In this document: positions 17,472 through 25,357 of the stretch, piece after piece
How the letters are laid out: each line of letters begins with the position of its first letter
How positions within the stretch are numbered: position 1 is the stretch's first letter
From: Martinezella lusitana
GTDB taxonomy: Bacteria > Pseudomonadota > Alphaproteobacteria > Rhizobiales > Rhizobiaceae
DNA: 64,000 bases
Direction of reading: 5' to 3'
NCBI RefSeq assembly: GCF_016901135.1
Contig: NZ_JAFEVL010000010.1
Coordinates: 434,001-498,000, forward strand
Notes under the pieces: model-generated
Told to the model about the DNA's origin: nothing
The model's input: only the letters and a program-made list of their open reading frames with translations
Database searches by the model: none
Translations under genes and position numbers: made by a program

Positions 17472-17663
17472 TTACTGTTTGCGGGTCTCGTCGGATTCAG
17501 CGATCGCGGCTTCGTGATACCAGCTGTCGAATGCAGCTGTTGCGATGCTCGCGCCGATGTCCGGGGTGAGGTTGAGCTTAGCGCGCTGGCTCGCCGCGGT
17601 AGGGCGGGCCTTGACGGGAAACTGAAAGATCTTTGCCGTTTCGTGTTGAACACGGATTACCAT
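17472..17663 (-). CDS. DUF2735 family small protein
   Basis: 63 residues beginning MVIRVQHETAKIFQFPVKAR, the core of DUF2735 (short alphaproteobacterial proteins with an S/T-AKIxxFP motif). ATG 17663 has AAGGAG nine bases upstream; the longer frame to 17756 has no ribosome site. It is divergent from glnII. This neighbourhood is common in rhizobia, from memory, and points to a link with nitrogen control. Function is unknown. Confidence 0.78.
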   Translation of the reverse strand: MVIRVQHETAKIFQFPVKARPTAASQRAKLNLTPDIGASIATAAFDSWYHEAAIAESDETRKQ

Positions 17664-17822
17664 TCTTTGTCTCTCCTTTTGGTGTTCAAGCGGGCGTGCT
17701 TGAAGAGACAACTCATATATAGCAGAGCCAAACGCAGATTTCAGCATTTTGCTCAAAAAAAATGCTAAACGTTGAAATTATAGGCAATTTAGATGTCGCC
17801 AGATCGGCAACCCCTGCTCGGG

Positions 17823-17884
17823 CCTGCCGATTTTCCGGGCCGGACCGAATCGGCAGGGGTGCGACAAGTTGGCAGCCCCTGCCG
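17823..17884. promoter_or_regulatory. Two mutually exclusive inverted repeats upstream of glnII
   Basis: CCTGCCGATT (17823-17832) pairs perfectly with AATCGGCAGG (17849-17858). CGGCAGGGG (17851-17859) also pairs perfectly with CCCCTGCCG (17876-17884). The shared middle arm can take part in only one at a time. They lie about 115-175 bases before the -24/-12 promoter, where NtrC enhancers are expected, but they do not match the enteric NtrC consensus closely. Confidence 0.5.
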
Positions 17885-17995
17885 CCGAGCGGCTTACGAT
17901 TTGAAAAGATTCGGGCATTTAGTGCTCATAAATCCCCGCGCAAAAGCGCGCGAATTGCGAAATCCTCGTCGATCGAGTGGAACGGCCGTGTAATC

Positions 17996-18011
17996 TGGCA
18001 TGTCAAATGCA
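17996..18011 (+). promoter_or_regulatory. Sigma-54 (-24/-12) promoter of glnII
   Basis: TGGCATGTCAAATGCA has GG at 17997-17998 and GC at 18009-18010 with the required 10 bases between them. It is about 95 bases ahead of the start codon. RpoN/NtrC control of glnII is known in rhizobia. Confidence 0.75.
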
Positions 18012-18104
18012 TGTCCTGTGACAGCCGTTTGTAGTGAAGGATTTTTCGGCGGGCGTGCCGGCAATTTTTTCTACTTCGCCTGATTAACAGTTATGAGGTG
18101 CGTA

Positions 18105-19145
18105 ATGACGAAATTTAAGCTCGAGTATATCTGGCTCGACGGGTACACCCCGGTACCGAACCTGCGCGGTAAAACGCAGATCAAGGAATTCGACGCATTT
18201 CCGACGCTTGAGCAGCTTCCGCTTTGGGGCTTTGACGGTTCGTCGACGATGCAGGCAGAAGGCCGCAGCTCCGACTGCGTGCTCAAGCCCGTCGCCCTCT
18301 ATCCCGACCCGGCCCGTACCAACGGTGCTCTCGTCATGTGCGAAGTCATGATGCCGGACGGCGTTACGCCGCACGCTTCCAACAGCCGCGCGACCATCCT
18401 TGACGATGAAGATGCATGGTTCGGCTTCGAGCAGGAATACTTCTTCTACAAGGACGGCCGTCCGCTCGGCTTCCCGGAAGCCGGCTACCCGGCTCCGCAG
18501 GGCCCGTACTACACCGGTGTTGGCTACAGCAATGTCGGCGACGTTGCGCGCGAGATCGTCGAAGAGCATCTCGACCTCTGCCTGGAAGCCGGCATCAACC
18601 ACGAAGGCATCAACGCCGAAGTGGCCAAGGGCCAGTGGGAATTCCAGATTTTCGGCAAGGGCTCCAAGAAAGCCGCCGACCAGATCTGGATGGCCCGCTA
18701 CCTGCTGCAGCGCCTGACGGAAAAGTACGGCATCGACATCGAGTTCCATTGCAAGCCGCTCGGCGACACCGACTGGAACGGCTCGGGCATGCACTGCAAC
18801 TTCTCGACCAAGTTCATGCGCGAAGTCGGCGGCAAGGCCTATTTCGAAGCGCTCATGGCTCAGTTCGACAAGAACCTCGACGACCATATCGCCGTCTACG
18901 GCCCGGACAACGACAAGCGTCTGACCGGCAAGCACGAAACGGCTCCGTGGAACAAGTTCAGCTACGGCGTTGCCGACCGCGGCGCTTCGATCCGCGTCCC
19001 GCACTCGTTCATCAAGAACGACTACAAGGGCTACCTCGAAGATCGTCGCCCGAACTCGCAAGGCGACCCCTACCAGATCGCTTCGCAGGTTCTGAAGACC
19101 ATCTCGGAAGTCTCGACTGAAGGCTTCGCTTCGGCTGCTGCCTAA
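18105..19145 (+). CDS. glnII: Glutamine synthetase type II (eukaryote-like)
   Basis: ATP-dependent ammonia assimilation into glutamine; octameric GSII of the kind typical for Rhizobiales and plants. The protein has 346 residues, starting MTKFKLEYIWLDGYTPVPNLRGKT. Signature segments are LWGFDGSSTMQA, GFEQEYFF (metal ligands), GINAEVAKGQWEFQ, HCNFSTK and RGASIRVP. ATG 18105 fits known GSII N-termini; an in-frame ATG lies at 18093. A sigma-54 type promoter lies upstream and a strong terminator downstream, so it is monocistronic and probably induced under nitrogen limitation. Confidence 0.97.
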   Translation: MTKFKLEYIWLDGYTPVPNLRGKTQIKEFDAFPTLEQLPLWGFDGSSTMQAEGRSSDCVLKPVALYPDPARTNGALVMCEVMMPDGVTPHASNSRATILDDEDAWFGFEQEYFFYKDGRPLGFPEAGYPAPQGPYYTGVGYSNVGDVAREIVEEHLDLCLEAGINHEGINAEVAKGQWEFQIFGKGSKKAADQIWMARYLLQRLTEKYGIDIEFHCKPLGDTDWNGSGMHCNFSTKFMREVGGKAYFEALMAQFDKNLDDHIAVYGPDNDKRLTGKHETAPWNKFSYGVADRGASIRVPHSFIKNDYKGYLEDRRPNSQGDPYQIASQVLKTISEVSTEGFASAAA

Positions 19146-19154
19146 GTGTTTTAG

Positions 19155-19190
19155 TTATGGCGTCGGTCTTCTGGATCGACGCCATAATTG
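19155..19190 (+). terminator. Intrinsic terminator after glnII
   Basis: An 11-bp stem TTATGGCGTCG (19155-19165) / CGACGCCATAA (19177-19187), followed by TTGTAT. Confidence 0.75.
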
Positions 19191-19247
19191 TATCTGGGGG
19201 TATGGAATTCGAAATCGGGTGATTGTTCAGTTGTCGCACCTCCGCCA

Positions 19248-19430
19248 CCCCCCTCTGTCCCTTTCGGGACATCTCCCCCACAAGGGGGGAGATTGATGGC
19301 GCGTAGCGCCCTCTCGCATTAAACTACTATCGTATCTGCTGAAGTTGATGCCTGTTGTCTTTGGTGGGCGTGCGGCAAGCGCCCGACGATCTCCCCCTTG
19401 TGGGGGAGATGTCACGAAGTGACAGGGGGG
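19248..19430. repeat. Intergenic palindromic element, copy 1
   Basis: Long inverted arms at 19248-19294 and 19388-19430. Each arm holds an inner ATCTCCCCC/GGGGGAGAT hairpin and a TGTC..GACA type hairpin. The core is about 93 bases and includes CGTATCTGCTGAAG, shared with copy 3. Other copies are at 20582 and 41548. It resembles the rhizobial intergenic mosaic elements; no transposase is present. Confidence 0.8.
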
Positions 19431-19465
19431 TAAGCTCCCCTGCAATCCGAAGCGTATTATTCCCG

Positions 19466-19927
19466 TCAAGCCGCCTTGTTTGCCGCATCGACCGGATGCA
19501 GCGCGCGGAAGCCGACGGCAAGGCGGTTCCAGATGTTGATCGCGCCGATCGCCACCGTGATCTTGACGATCTCCTCTTCGCTGAAATGCTGCTTCAGCGG
19601 CTCGTAGTCGGCATCCGGTATGCCCGTTTGGGAAATCTTGGTGACGGAGTCGACCCAGCGAAGCAGGGCGCGTTCGCGGTCGTCATAAACAGGCGATTCC
19701 CACCAGACGCACATGAGGTTGATCCACTGTTCGCCAAGGCCGTCGTGCCGGGCTTCCTTCACATGCATGTCGACGCAATAGGCGCAGCCATTGATCTGCG
19801 AGGCGCGAAGCTTGATCAGGTGGATGAAGCGGCGTTCGAGGCCTGAGGCCTGGACGAAGTTTTCCAGCGCGGTGACAGCCTTGTAGGAGTCGGGCGAGGC
19901 TTTGGCGAAATTGAAACGGGGATGCAT
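19466..19927 (-). CDS. AhpD-like carboxymuconolactone decarboxylase family protein
   Basis: 153 residues, helical AhpD/CMD fold. The redox site CAYC-VDMH (Cys48, Cys51, His55) and the preceding RFIHLIKLRASQING are typical of alkylhydroperoxidase-like proteins. It probably acts in peroxide reduction or thiol redox chemistry in the cytoplasm. It lies 32 bases after the Rrf2-type regulator gene on the same strand and is likely under its control. Its 3' end abuts repeat copy 1. Confidence 0.88.
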   Translation of the reverse strand: MHPRFNFAKASPDSYKAVTALENFVQASGLERRFIHLIKLRASQINGCAYCVDMHVKEARHDGLGEQWINLMCVWWESPVYDDRERALLRWVDSVTKISQTGIPDADYEPLKQHFSEEEIVKITVAIGAINIWNRLAVGFRALHPVDAANKAA

Positions 19928-19959
19928 GGTCTTCTCCTGGAGTTCTCGTTCTTGGGGGT

Positions 19960-20463
19960 TCAGCTCTTGGTCTTGCGTTCATGGATCGCGAGGAAGGCGC
20001 AGCCCCTCGCGTTTATGCCGCCGTCCGTGTCCGTCTGCCTGAGATCGGTCAGCACGTCGGCGATGCTGGTTTTCGCCAGTTCGGCCCGATAGACGCGTTC
20101 GGCCGCCAGCATGACGGCGTTGATGCCGCAGGGCTTGGCGAAATAGCGCCCCGGCAATGGGCTCGGGCCGCGCTGGCGGATTTCCGCGCAGCGGAAGGCA
20201 GGCGCCGGGCCTTCGGCCGCCAGCACGATATCAAGTAGGCTGATCGCCTCGGGCTTACGCGCCAGCCGGTAGCCGCCCTTCGGCCCCGGAACCGTATCGA
20301 GAATGCCGGCGCCCGAAAGCGCCTGCAGATGCTTCAGAAGATAACTCACCGAGACGCCGTGATATTCGGCAAGGGCGGCTGCCGAAAGCACGCCGCCATC
20401 CGACAATCCTGCCAGCATGGCAACGCAATGGATGGATTGTTCGACGCCGTCTCCGAGTTTCAT
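19960..20463 (-). CDS. Rrf2 family transcriptional regulator
   Basis: 167 residues. The winged helix (LSAAALAEYHGVSVSYLLKH, then PGPKGGYRLAR) and the ISLLDIVLAAEG helix are typical of Rrf2. Iron-sulfur members (IscR, NsrR, RirA) carry three cysteines in the linker. Here only Cys92 and Cys112 are in that zone, so a [2Fe-2S] or [4Fe-4S] cluster is doubtful; a thiol-based or other sensor is possible. It heads a two-gene unit with the AhpD-like gene. Confidence 0.87.
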   Translation of the reverse strand: MKLGDGVEQSIHCVAMLAGLSDGGVLSAAALAEYHGVSVSYLLKHLQALSGAGILDTVPGPKGGYRLARKPEAISLLDIVLAAEGPAPAFRCAEIRQRGPSPLPGRYFAKPCGINAVMLAAERVYRAELAKTSIADVLTDLRQTDTDGGINARGCAFLAIHERKTKS

Positions 20464-20581
20464 TTCTCAGCCTTTCTAATCATGGATATTTTTTATCCGC
20501 GATTATGGCGTGTGTCAATTTCCTTTTGATGGGGCCTGCATGGAGTCTGAAAGGCGGCTTTCTGTATGCCGCGCCTCTGAT

Positions 20582-20769
20582 ACCCCCTCTGTCACTGTCG
20601 TGACATCTCCTCCACATGGGGGGAGATCGGTAACCCCCGAAGCGCTCTTGCCCCAAGAGAGCATGGCATCTGCTGGAACAGGGATCACTGTTTCTGCTGA
20701 AGGGAGCAGCACGCTCCAAACAATCTCCCCCCATGTGGGGGAGATGTCACGACAGTGACAGAGGGGGGT
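20582..20769. repeat. Intergenic palindromic element, copy 2
   Basis: Left arm at about 20582-20626 (CCCCCTCTGTCACTGTCGTG, then ATCTCC) and right arm at about 20722-20769, which reads as its reverse complement. Its core differs wholly from copies 1 and 3. It lies between the Rrf2 gene and the helicase gene, and the helicase frame runs open through its right end. Confidence 0.8.
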
Positions 20770-20799
20770 ATGCACTCTCCACGACCACTGAACCCAACA

Positions 20800-23367
20800 A
20801 TGCGAAGTCAAACATCCCCGCTTCTCATCCACCGCATATCCATTACATTTAGCCGCGTGGACCAGATCGACCCGGAGCACCTTCTTGCCCTGCCTGCCCC
20901 CTTCCTCCGCTGGTTTGCGGAAAAGGGCTGGCAGCCGCGTGCGCATCAGCTCGAACTGCTTGCCCGGGCTGAGGCCGGCGAAAGCACGCTGCTAATTGCA
21001 CCCACGGGCGCGGGCAAGACGCTGGCCGGCTTCCTGCCGTCGCTCGCCGATCTCACCCGTCGCGGTAAGATCCCGCCCGGCTCGGCCTTCACGGGCATTC
21101 ATACGCTCTATATCTCGCCGTTGAAGGCGCTCGCCGTCGATATCGAGCGCAACCTGATGAAGCCCGTTACCGAAATGGGACTGCCTGTTACAGTCGAAAA
21201 CCGCACCGGCGATACGCCTGCTGGTAAGCGCCAGCGACAGAAGCTCAATCCGCCCGATATCCTGCTGACGACGCCGGAGCAGGTGGCGCTTTTGCTTGCC
21301 AATCGCGAGGCCGAGCGCTTCTTCAAGGATCTGAAATACATCGTCTTCGACGAGCTGCATTCGCTTGTCACCTCCAAGCGCGGACATATGCTGTCACTCG
21401 GCCTCGCCCGCATCCGCAAGCTCGCGCCAAGCGTCCAGACCATCGGCCTTTCGGCCACCGTCGCCCAGCCGATGGACTTGCAGAAATGGCTTGTGGCGCA
21501 GGAAGAGGGGGAGGAGCGGCATGCCGGTCTCGTTCTGGTCGATGGCGGCGCCAAGCCTGACATATCGATCCTTTCGACCGAGGAGCGCATCCCCTGGTCC
21601 GGCCATTCCGCCAAATACGCGATCCCCGATATCTATCGCGAGCTGAAGGCCCATCGCACGACGCTGCTCTTTGTCAATACGCGCTCGCAGGCGGAAATGT
21701 TGTTTCAGGCGCTATGGTCGGCCAATGACGATAATCTGCCAATTGCCCTGCACCACGGCTCGCTCGATGTCGGCCAGCGCCGCAAGGTGGAGGCCGCCAT
21801 GGCCGACAACCGGCTGCGCGCAGTCGTCGCCACCTCGACGCTCGATCTCGGCATAGACTGGGGCGATGTCGATCTCGTCGTCCATGTTGGCGCACCCAAA
21901 GGTGCGAGCCGTCTAGCCCAGCGCATCGGCCGTGCCAATCACCGCATGGACGAGCCGTCAAAGGCGATCCTGGTGCCGGCCAATCGCTTCGAGGTCATGG
22001 AATGTCAGGCCGCTCTCGATGCCAATTATATCGGCGCGCAGGATACGCCGCCGATCGGAGCCGGCGCGCTCGATGTTCTGGCCCAGCATGTGCTCGGCAT
22101 GGCCTGTGCCGAGCCCTTCGACATGCTCGAACTCTATGATGAAGTGCAGAGTGCTGCTCCCTATGCCGATCTCTCCTGGGAAACCTTCGAGCGGATCGTC
22201 GATTTCGTCGCCACCGGCGGCTATGCGCTAAGAACCTATGAGCGCTATGCCCGCATTCGCAAGACGCCGGAAGGGCGCTGGCGCGTCTCCAATCCGCAGG
22301 TCGCGCAGCAATACCGTCTGAACCTCGGCACGATAGTCGAAGAAGCGATGCTGAACATCCGCATGGTGAAGCGCAATGCGCTGGGCTCACTCGGGCGGGG
22401 TGGCGCTTCGCTCGGCAAGGTCGAGGAGTATTTTCTCGAACAGCTTTCGCCCGGCGACACCTTCCTTTTTTCCGGCAAGGTGTTGCGCTTCGAAGGCATC
22501 CGCGAGAACGAGTGCCTGGCGTCGCAGGCTTTCTCCATGGATCCGAAAATCCCCTCCTATGCCGGCGGCAAGTTTCCGCTTTCGACCTATCTCGCCGATC
22601 AGGTGCGGGCCATGATCGCCGATCCAGACCGGCGGCAGCGCCTGCCGGATCAGGTGCGCGACTGGCTGGAAATCCAGAAGGAAAAATCGCTGCTGCCACG
22701 GCGTGACGAGTTTCTCATCGAGACCTTTCCGCGCGGCAGCCGTGCCTACATGGTCGCCTATCCCTTCGAAGGACGGCTGGCGCACCAGACGCTCGGCATG
22801 CTGCTGACCCGGCGGCTCGAGCGGGCGGGCGCCAAGCCGATGGGATTTGTCGCCACCGATTATTCGCTTGGCATCTGGGGGCTGGAGGATATTGGGATGA
22901 TGATCGCCAGCCGGCGTCTCAGCCTGTCCGACCTCTTCGACGAGGACATGCTCGGCGACGATCTTGAGGCCTGGCTCGACGAATCCTTCCTGCTGAAACG
23001 CACCTTCCGCAATTGTGCCGTGATTGCCGGTTTGATCGAGCGTCGGCATCCCGGCAAGGAAAAGACCGGCCGTCAAGTGACGGTATCCGCCGACCTGATC
23101 TATGACGTGCTGCGCAGCCACGAGCCGGATCATATCCTGCTGCAGGCAACGCGGCAGGATGCGGCGACCGGACTTTTGGATATCGGCCGTCTTGGGGATA
23201 TGCTGAAGCGAATCAAAGGCCATATCACCCACCGGGCGCTGGATCATATCTCGCCGCTCGCCGTGCCGGTGATGCTGGAAATCGGCAAGGTGCCGGTGCC
23301 GGGAGAGGCTCACGATGTCCTCTTGGCCGAAGCGGCGGATGATCTGATCCGCGAGGCCATGAGCTGA
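20800..23367 (+). CDS. Lhr-type ligase-associated DEXH box helicase
   Basis: Superfamily 2 ATP-dependent DNA helicase of the Lhr-core kind, about 855 residues. Walker A APTGAGKT is at about 67-74 and the DEXH-like box VFDELHSL follows. Motif III LSATVAQP, motif IV FVNTRSQAEMLF and motif VI HRMDEPS-type residues RIGRANHR are also present. The C-terminal Lhr-core region contains GRGGASLGKVEEYF. It belongs with the 'ligase-associated DNA damage response' helicases, which 3'-to-5' unwind DNA/RNA hybrids. The start is uncertain: ATG 20800 or GTG 20857, neither with a good ribosome site. The next gene is PdeM, 21 bases downstream, and surely its partner. Confidence 0.9.
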   Translation: MRSQTSPLLIHRISITFSRVDQIDPEHLLALPAPFLRWFAEKGWQPRAHQLELLARAEAGESTLLIAPTGAGKTLAGFLPSLADLTRRGKIPPGSAFTGIHTLYISPLKALAVDIERNLMKPVTEMGLPVTVENRTGDTPAGKRQRQKLNPPDILLTTPEQVALLLANREAERFFKDLKYIVFDELHSLVTSKRGHMLSLGLARIRKLAPSVQTIGLSATVAQPMDLQKWLVAQEEGEERHAGLVLVDGGAKPDISILSTEERIPWSGHSAKYAIPDIYRELKAHRTTLLFVNTRSQAEMLFQALWSANDDNLPIALHHGSLDVGQRRKVEAAMADNRLRAVVATSTLDLGIDWGDVDLVVHVGAPKGASRLAQRIGRANHRMDEPSKAILVPANRFEVMECQAALDANYIGAQDTPPIGAGALDVLAQHVLGMACAEPFDMLELYDEVQSAAPYADLSWETFERIVDFVATGGYALRTYERYARIRKTPEGRWRVSNPQVAQQYRLNLGTIVEEAMLNIRMVKRNALGSLGRGGASLGKVEEYFLEQLSPGDTFLFSGKVLRFEGIRENECLASQAFSMDPKIPSYAGGKFPLSTYLADQVRAMIADPDRRQRLPDQVRDWLEIQKEKSLLPRRDEFLIETFPRGSRAYMVAYPFEGRLAHQTLGMLLTRRLERAGAKPMGFVATDYSLGIWGLEDIGMMIASRRLSLSDLFDEDMLGDDLEAWLDESFLLKRTFRNCAVIAGLIERRHPGKEKTGRQVTVSADLIYDVLRSHEPDHILLQATRQDAATGLLDIGRLGDMLKRIKGHITHRALDHISPLAVPVMLEIGKVPVPGEAHDVLLAEAADDLIREAMS

Positions 23368-23388
23368 CGACAAAGGTAGAGTATTACG

Positions 23389-24129
23389 GTGATGAACCGC
23401 TTGGCGCTAGCGCGAGACATGAACGGGCAAGGGAACGGCGCGACATCAGCTTCGGGCGTCGAGGCCGTCGTTCACGGCATTGCCGCCCTCTGCGATCCGC
23501 TCGGTGCGCTCTATCTGCCGGATGCCGGCATTCTCGTGGTCTCCGATCTGCATCTGGAAAAGGGTGCTGCCTTCGCGAGGCGCGGCATGCTGCTGCCGCC
23601 CTACGATACGCTGGCGACATTGACCGTGCTGGCTGCCGTCATCTCCCGCTACGACCCGAAGCTCGTCGTTTCGCTCGGCGACAATTTCCACGATCGGGTC
23701 GGTTCGCAGCATCTGCCGGAGGAATTTCGGAGCCTGATCGTCACCATGGCGCGCGGCCGCGAGTGGATCTGGATCAACGGCAATCATGATCCTGATGGTA
23801 CGGTCGATCTGCCCGGCCATTCGGTCGACGAGATGCACTATGGCGGACTGACATTCCGCCACGAGCCGAAGTCTGGCCGGCAGGCCGGCGAGATCGCCGG
23901 GCACCTGCATCCGTCCGCCACCGTCCGTCGCCGTGAAAAGTCGGTGCGCCGCCCATGCTTCGCCACGGATGGCGCGCGTCTGCTCATGCCCGCCTTCGGC
24001 GTCATGGCCGGCGGGCTCGACCTTCGTCACAAGGCCATGGCCGGCTTGTTCGAGCGGGAGAGCCTGATCGCCCATCTGCTCGGCCGCGACCGCATCTATT
24101 CGGTGCGGTTCGGCAATCTGTCGGCTTAG
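23389..24129 (+). CDS. pdeM: Ligase-associated metallophosphoesterase (PdeM nuclease)
   Basis: Calcineurin-like phosphoesterase of 246 residues. All metal motifs are present: SDLHLEKG, SLGDNFHD, WINGNHDPD and GHLHPSA. The C-terminal MPAFGVMAGGLDLR is typical of PdeM. Related enzymes are manganese-dependent DNA nucleases encoded with Lhr-core helicases. It starts 21 bases after the helicase gene (GTG 23389, or ATG 23392) and forms a two-gene repair unit. The ATP-dependent ligase and beta-CASP exonuclease that complete the set in other genomes are not in this window. A repeat separates it from the convergent reductase gene. Confidence 0.88.
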   Translation: MMNRLALARDMNGQGNGATSASGVEAVVHGIAALCDPLGALYLPDAGILVVSDLHLEKGAAFARRGMLLPPYDTLATLTVLAAVISRYDPKLVVSLGDNFHDRVGSQHLPEEFRSLIVTMARGREWIWINGNHDPDGTVDLPGHSVDEMHYGGLTFRHEPKSGRQAGEIAGHLHPSATVRRREKSVRRPCFATDGARLLMPAFGVMAGGLDLRHKAMAGLFERESLIAHLLGRDRIYSVRFGNLSA

Positions 24130-24130
24130 A

Positions 24131-24173
24131 GCAATTCCAGAAAAAGTGCGCAACGGTTTTCGTCCGGAATTGC
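24131..24173. repeat. Short dispersed palindromic repeat
   Basis: GCAATTCC (24131-24138) and GGAATTGC (24166-24173) flank AAAAGTGCGCAACGGTTTT. A related copy is at 50451-50495. It stands between two convergent genes and may act as a two-way terminator. Confidence 0.7.
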
Positions 24174-24182
24174 GCAATCAAT

Positions 24183-24743
24183 TTAGGCGGTTTTCACCGG
24201 CTCGTAACGCAGGATCACTGCTCCGGTCTTAAGAGGCCTGGAGTCGATGAGCGTCATCGGCCGCTGTTCCGCCGCCGGCTTGAAATGCGGGTTGCCGCCG
24301 CCGAGAACGACCGGAACGAGGCAGATCCGCATCTCGTCCACCAGTCCGGCCTTGAGCAGCACATCCGTCACCTCGGCGCTGCCGAAGACGAACATGGTCT
24401 TGCCAGGCCCTTGCCTCAGCTTCCTCACTTCGGCGGCGATGTCGCCGACGACGCGGGTATTGTTCCATTCCGCCTTGTCGAGCGTCCGCGAGGCGGCAAT
24501 CTTGGCGATGCCGTTCATGTAGGCGGCGATTTCGGCCGTTCCCGTCGCGGTCGGCCAGTAGGCAGCCATCCCCTCGTAAGTCTTCCGGCCGAAGATCAGC
24601 AGGTCGCCTTCGCGGCCGAGCTCGGTCGCATAGCGTTCCAGCTCGTCGCCCCAGGCGAGCATGTGAAAATCGAGGTCCCAAGGCTTGGTTCCCTCAAAGT
24701 AGCCGTCGAGCGTCATGAGATTCCAGACAACAAGCTTTCTCAT
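24183..24743 (-). CDS. Dihydrofolate reductase/RibD C-terminal family protein
   Basis: 186 residues. The beginning MRKLVVWNLMTLDGYFEG and the later DLLIFGRKTYEGMAAYW, FVFGSAEVTDVLL and DEMRICLVPVVLGGGNPHF are the RibD-C/DHFR-like pattern. It should bind NADPH and reduce an unknown small substrate; it is not a housekeeping folA. ATG 24743 has AGGAGA six bases upstream. It is divergent from an HxlR regulator, with a good operator-like inverted repeat between them. Confidence 0.87.
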   Translation of the reverse strand: MRKLVVWNLMTLDGYFEGTKPWDLDFHMLAWGDELERYATELGREGDLLIFGRKTYEGMAAYWPTATGTAEIAAYMNGIAKIAASRTLDKAEWNNTRVVGDIAAEVRKLRQGPGKTMFVFGSAEVTDVLLKAGLVDEMRICLVPVVLGGGNPHFKPAAEQRPMTLIDSRPLKTGAVILRYEPVKTA

Positions 24744-24778
24744 CGGTTTCTCCTCTACGATAACTGCATCATAATCAA

Positions 24779-24840
24779 AACTGGTTGCTAAAAGCAAGCA
24801 GTTGAAAACTAGTTCGACTGATGGCAAAATGCAAGCAGTT
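24779..24840. promoter_or_regulatory. Candidate HxlR operator
   Basis: AACTGGTTGC (24779-24788) and GCAAGCAGTT (24794-24803) form an inverted repeat with one mismatch and five bases between. GCAAGCAGTT recurs at 24831-24840, just before the HxlR start. The first lies over the reductase promoter and the second over the regulator's own leader. Confidence 0.6.
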
Positions 24841-24853
24841 TTTGGAGACCATT

Positions 24854-25357
24854 ATGGACGCATTGCACCGCTCCGGCTGCCCGATCAATCTGACGCTGGA
24901 AATCCTCGGCGATCGCTGGAGCCTGATCATCATCAGGGACATCATGTTCGGCAATCGCAGGCATTTCCGCGAGCTGCTGCAGAAGTCGGAGGAGGGTATT
25001 GCTTCAAATATTCTCGCCGACCGGCTGAAACGGCTGGTCGAGCGCGGGCTTCTCACCCGTGACGATGATCCCACCCACAAACAGAAGGCCGTCTACAGCC
25101 TCACGGAAATGGCGATCGACCTCGTACCGCTCTTTGCCCATATGGGCGCCTGGGGCCGCAAGCATCTTCCGGCATCGGAGGAACTGTCCATCCGCGCCGA
25201 GCTGCTGGAAGAGGGTGGGCCGAAGCTCTGGGAGGATTTCATGGACGAACTGCGCGCCAAGCATCTCGACAAGGTGCTGCCGCCGGGCACGCCCTCGGTG
25301 CTTGGCAGATTGACGCAAGCCTATCTCGAGGTCGTCGAGCGTAAGAAAAGCGAATGA
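24854..25357 (+). CDS. HxlR family transcriptional regulator
   Basis: 167-residue winged-helix regulator with the family opening CPINLTLEILGDRWSLIIIRD and the pattern FRELLQKSEEGIASNILADRL. HxlR proteins respond to electrophiles, redox state or small ligands and often control an adjacent reductase. ATG 24854 (MDALHRSGC) has TTGGAG six bases upstream and is preferred over 24821. The divergent reductase gene is its likely target. Its stop touches the stop of the convergent TIGR02186 gene. Confidence 0.88.
   Translation: MDALHRSGCPINLTLEILGDRWSLIIIRDIMFGNRRHFRELLQKSEEGIASNILADRLKRLVERGLLTRDDDPTHKQKAVYSLTEMAIDLVPLFAHMGAWGRKHLPASEELSIRAELLEEGGPKLWEDFMDELRAKHLDKVLPPGTPSVLGRLTQAYLEVVERKKSE

Noticed and set aside
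17848..17884. Rho-independent terminator between DUF2735 and glnII
   Set aside because: The genes are divergent, so no transcript should end here, and no T tract follows either stem.
19200..20770. CRISPR array formed by the repeated GGGGGAGAT units
   Set aside because: Repeats are inverted pairs at the ends of separate elements, not regularly spaced direct repeats, and no cas genes are present.
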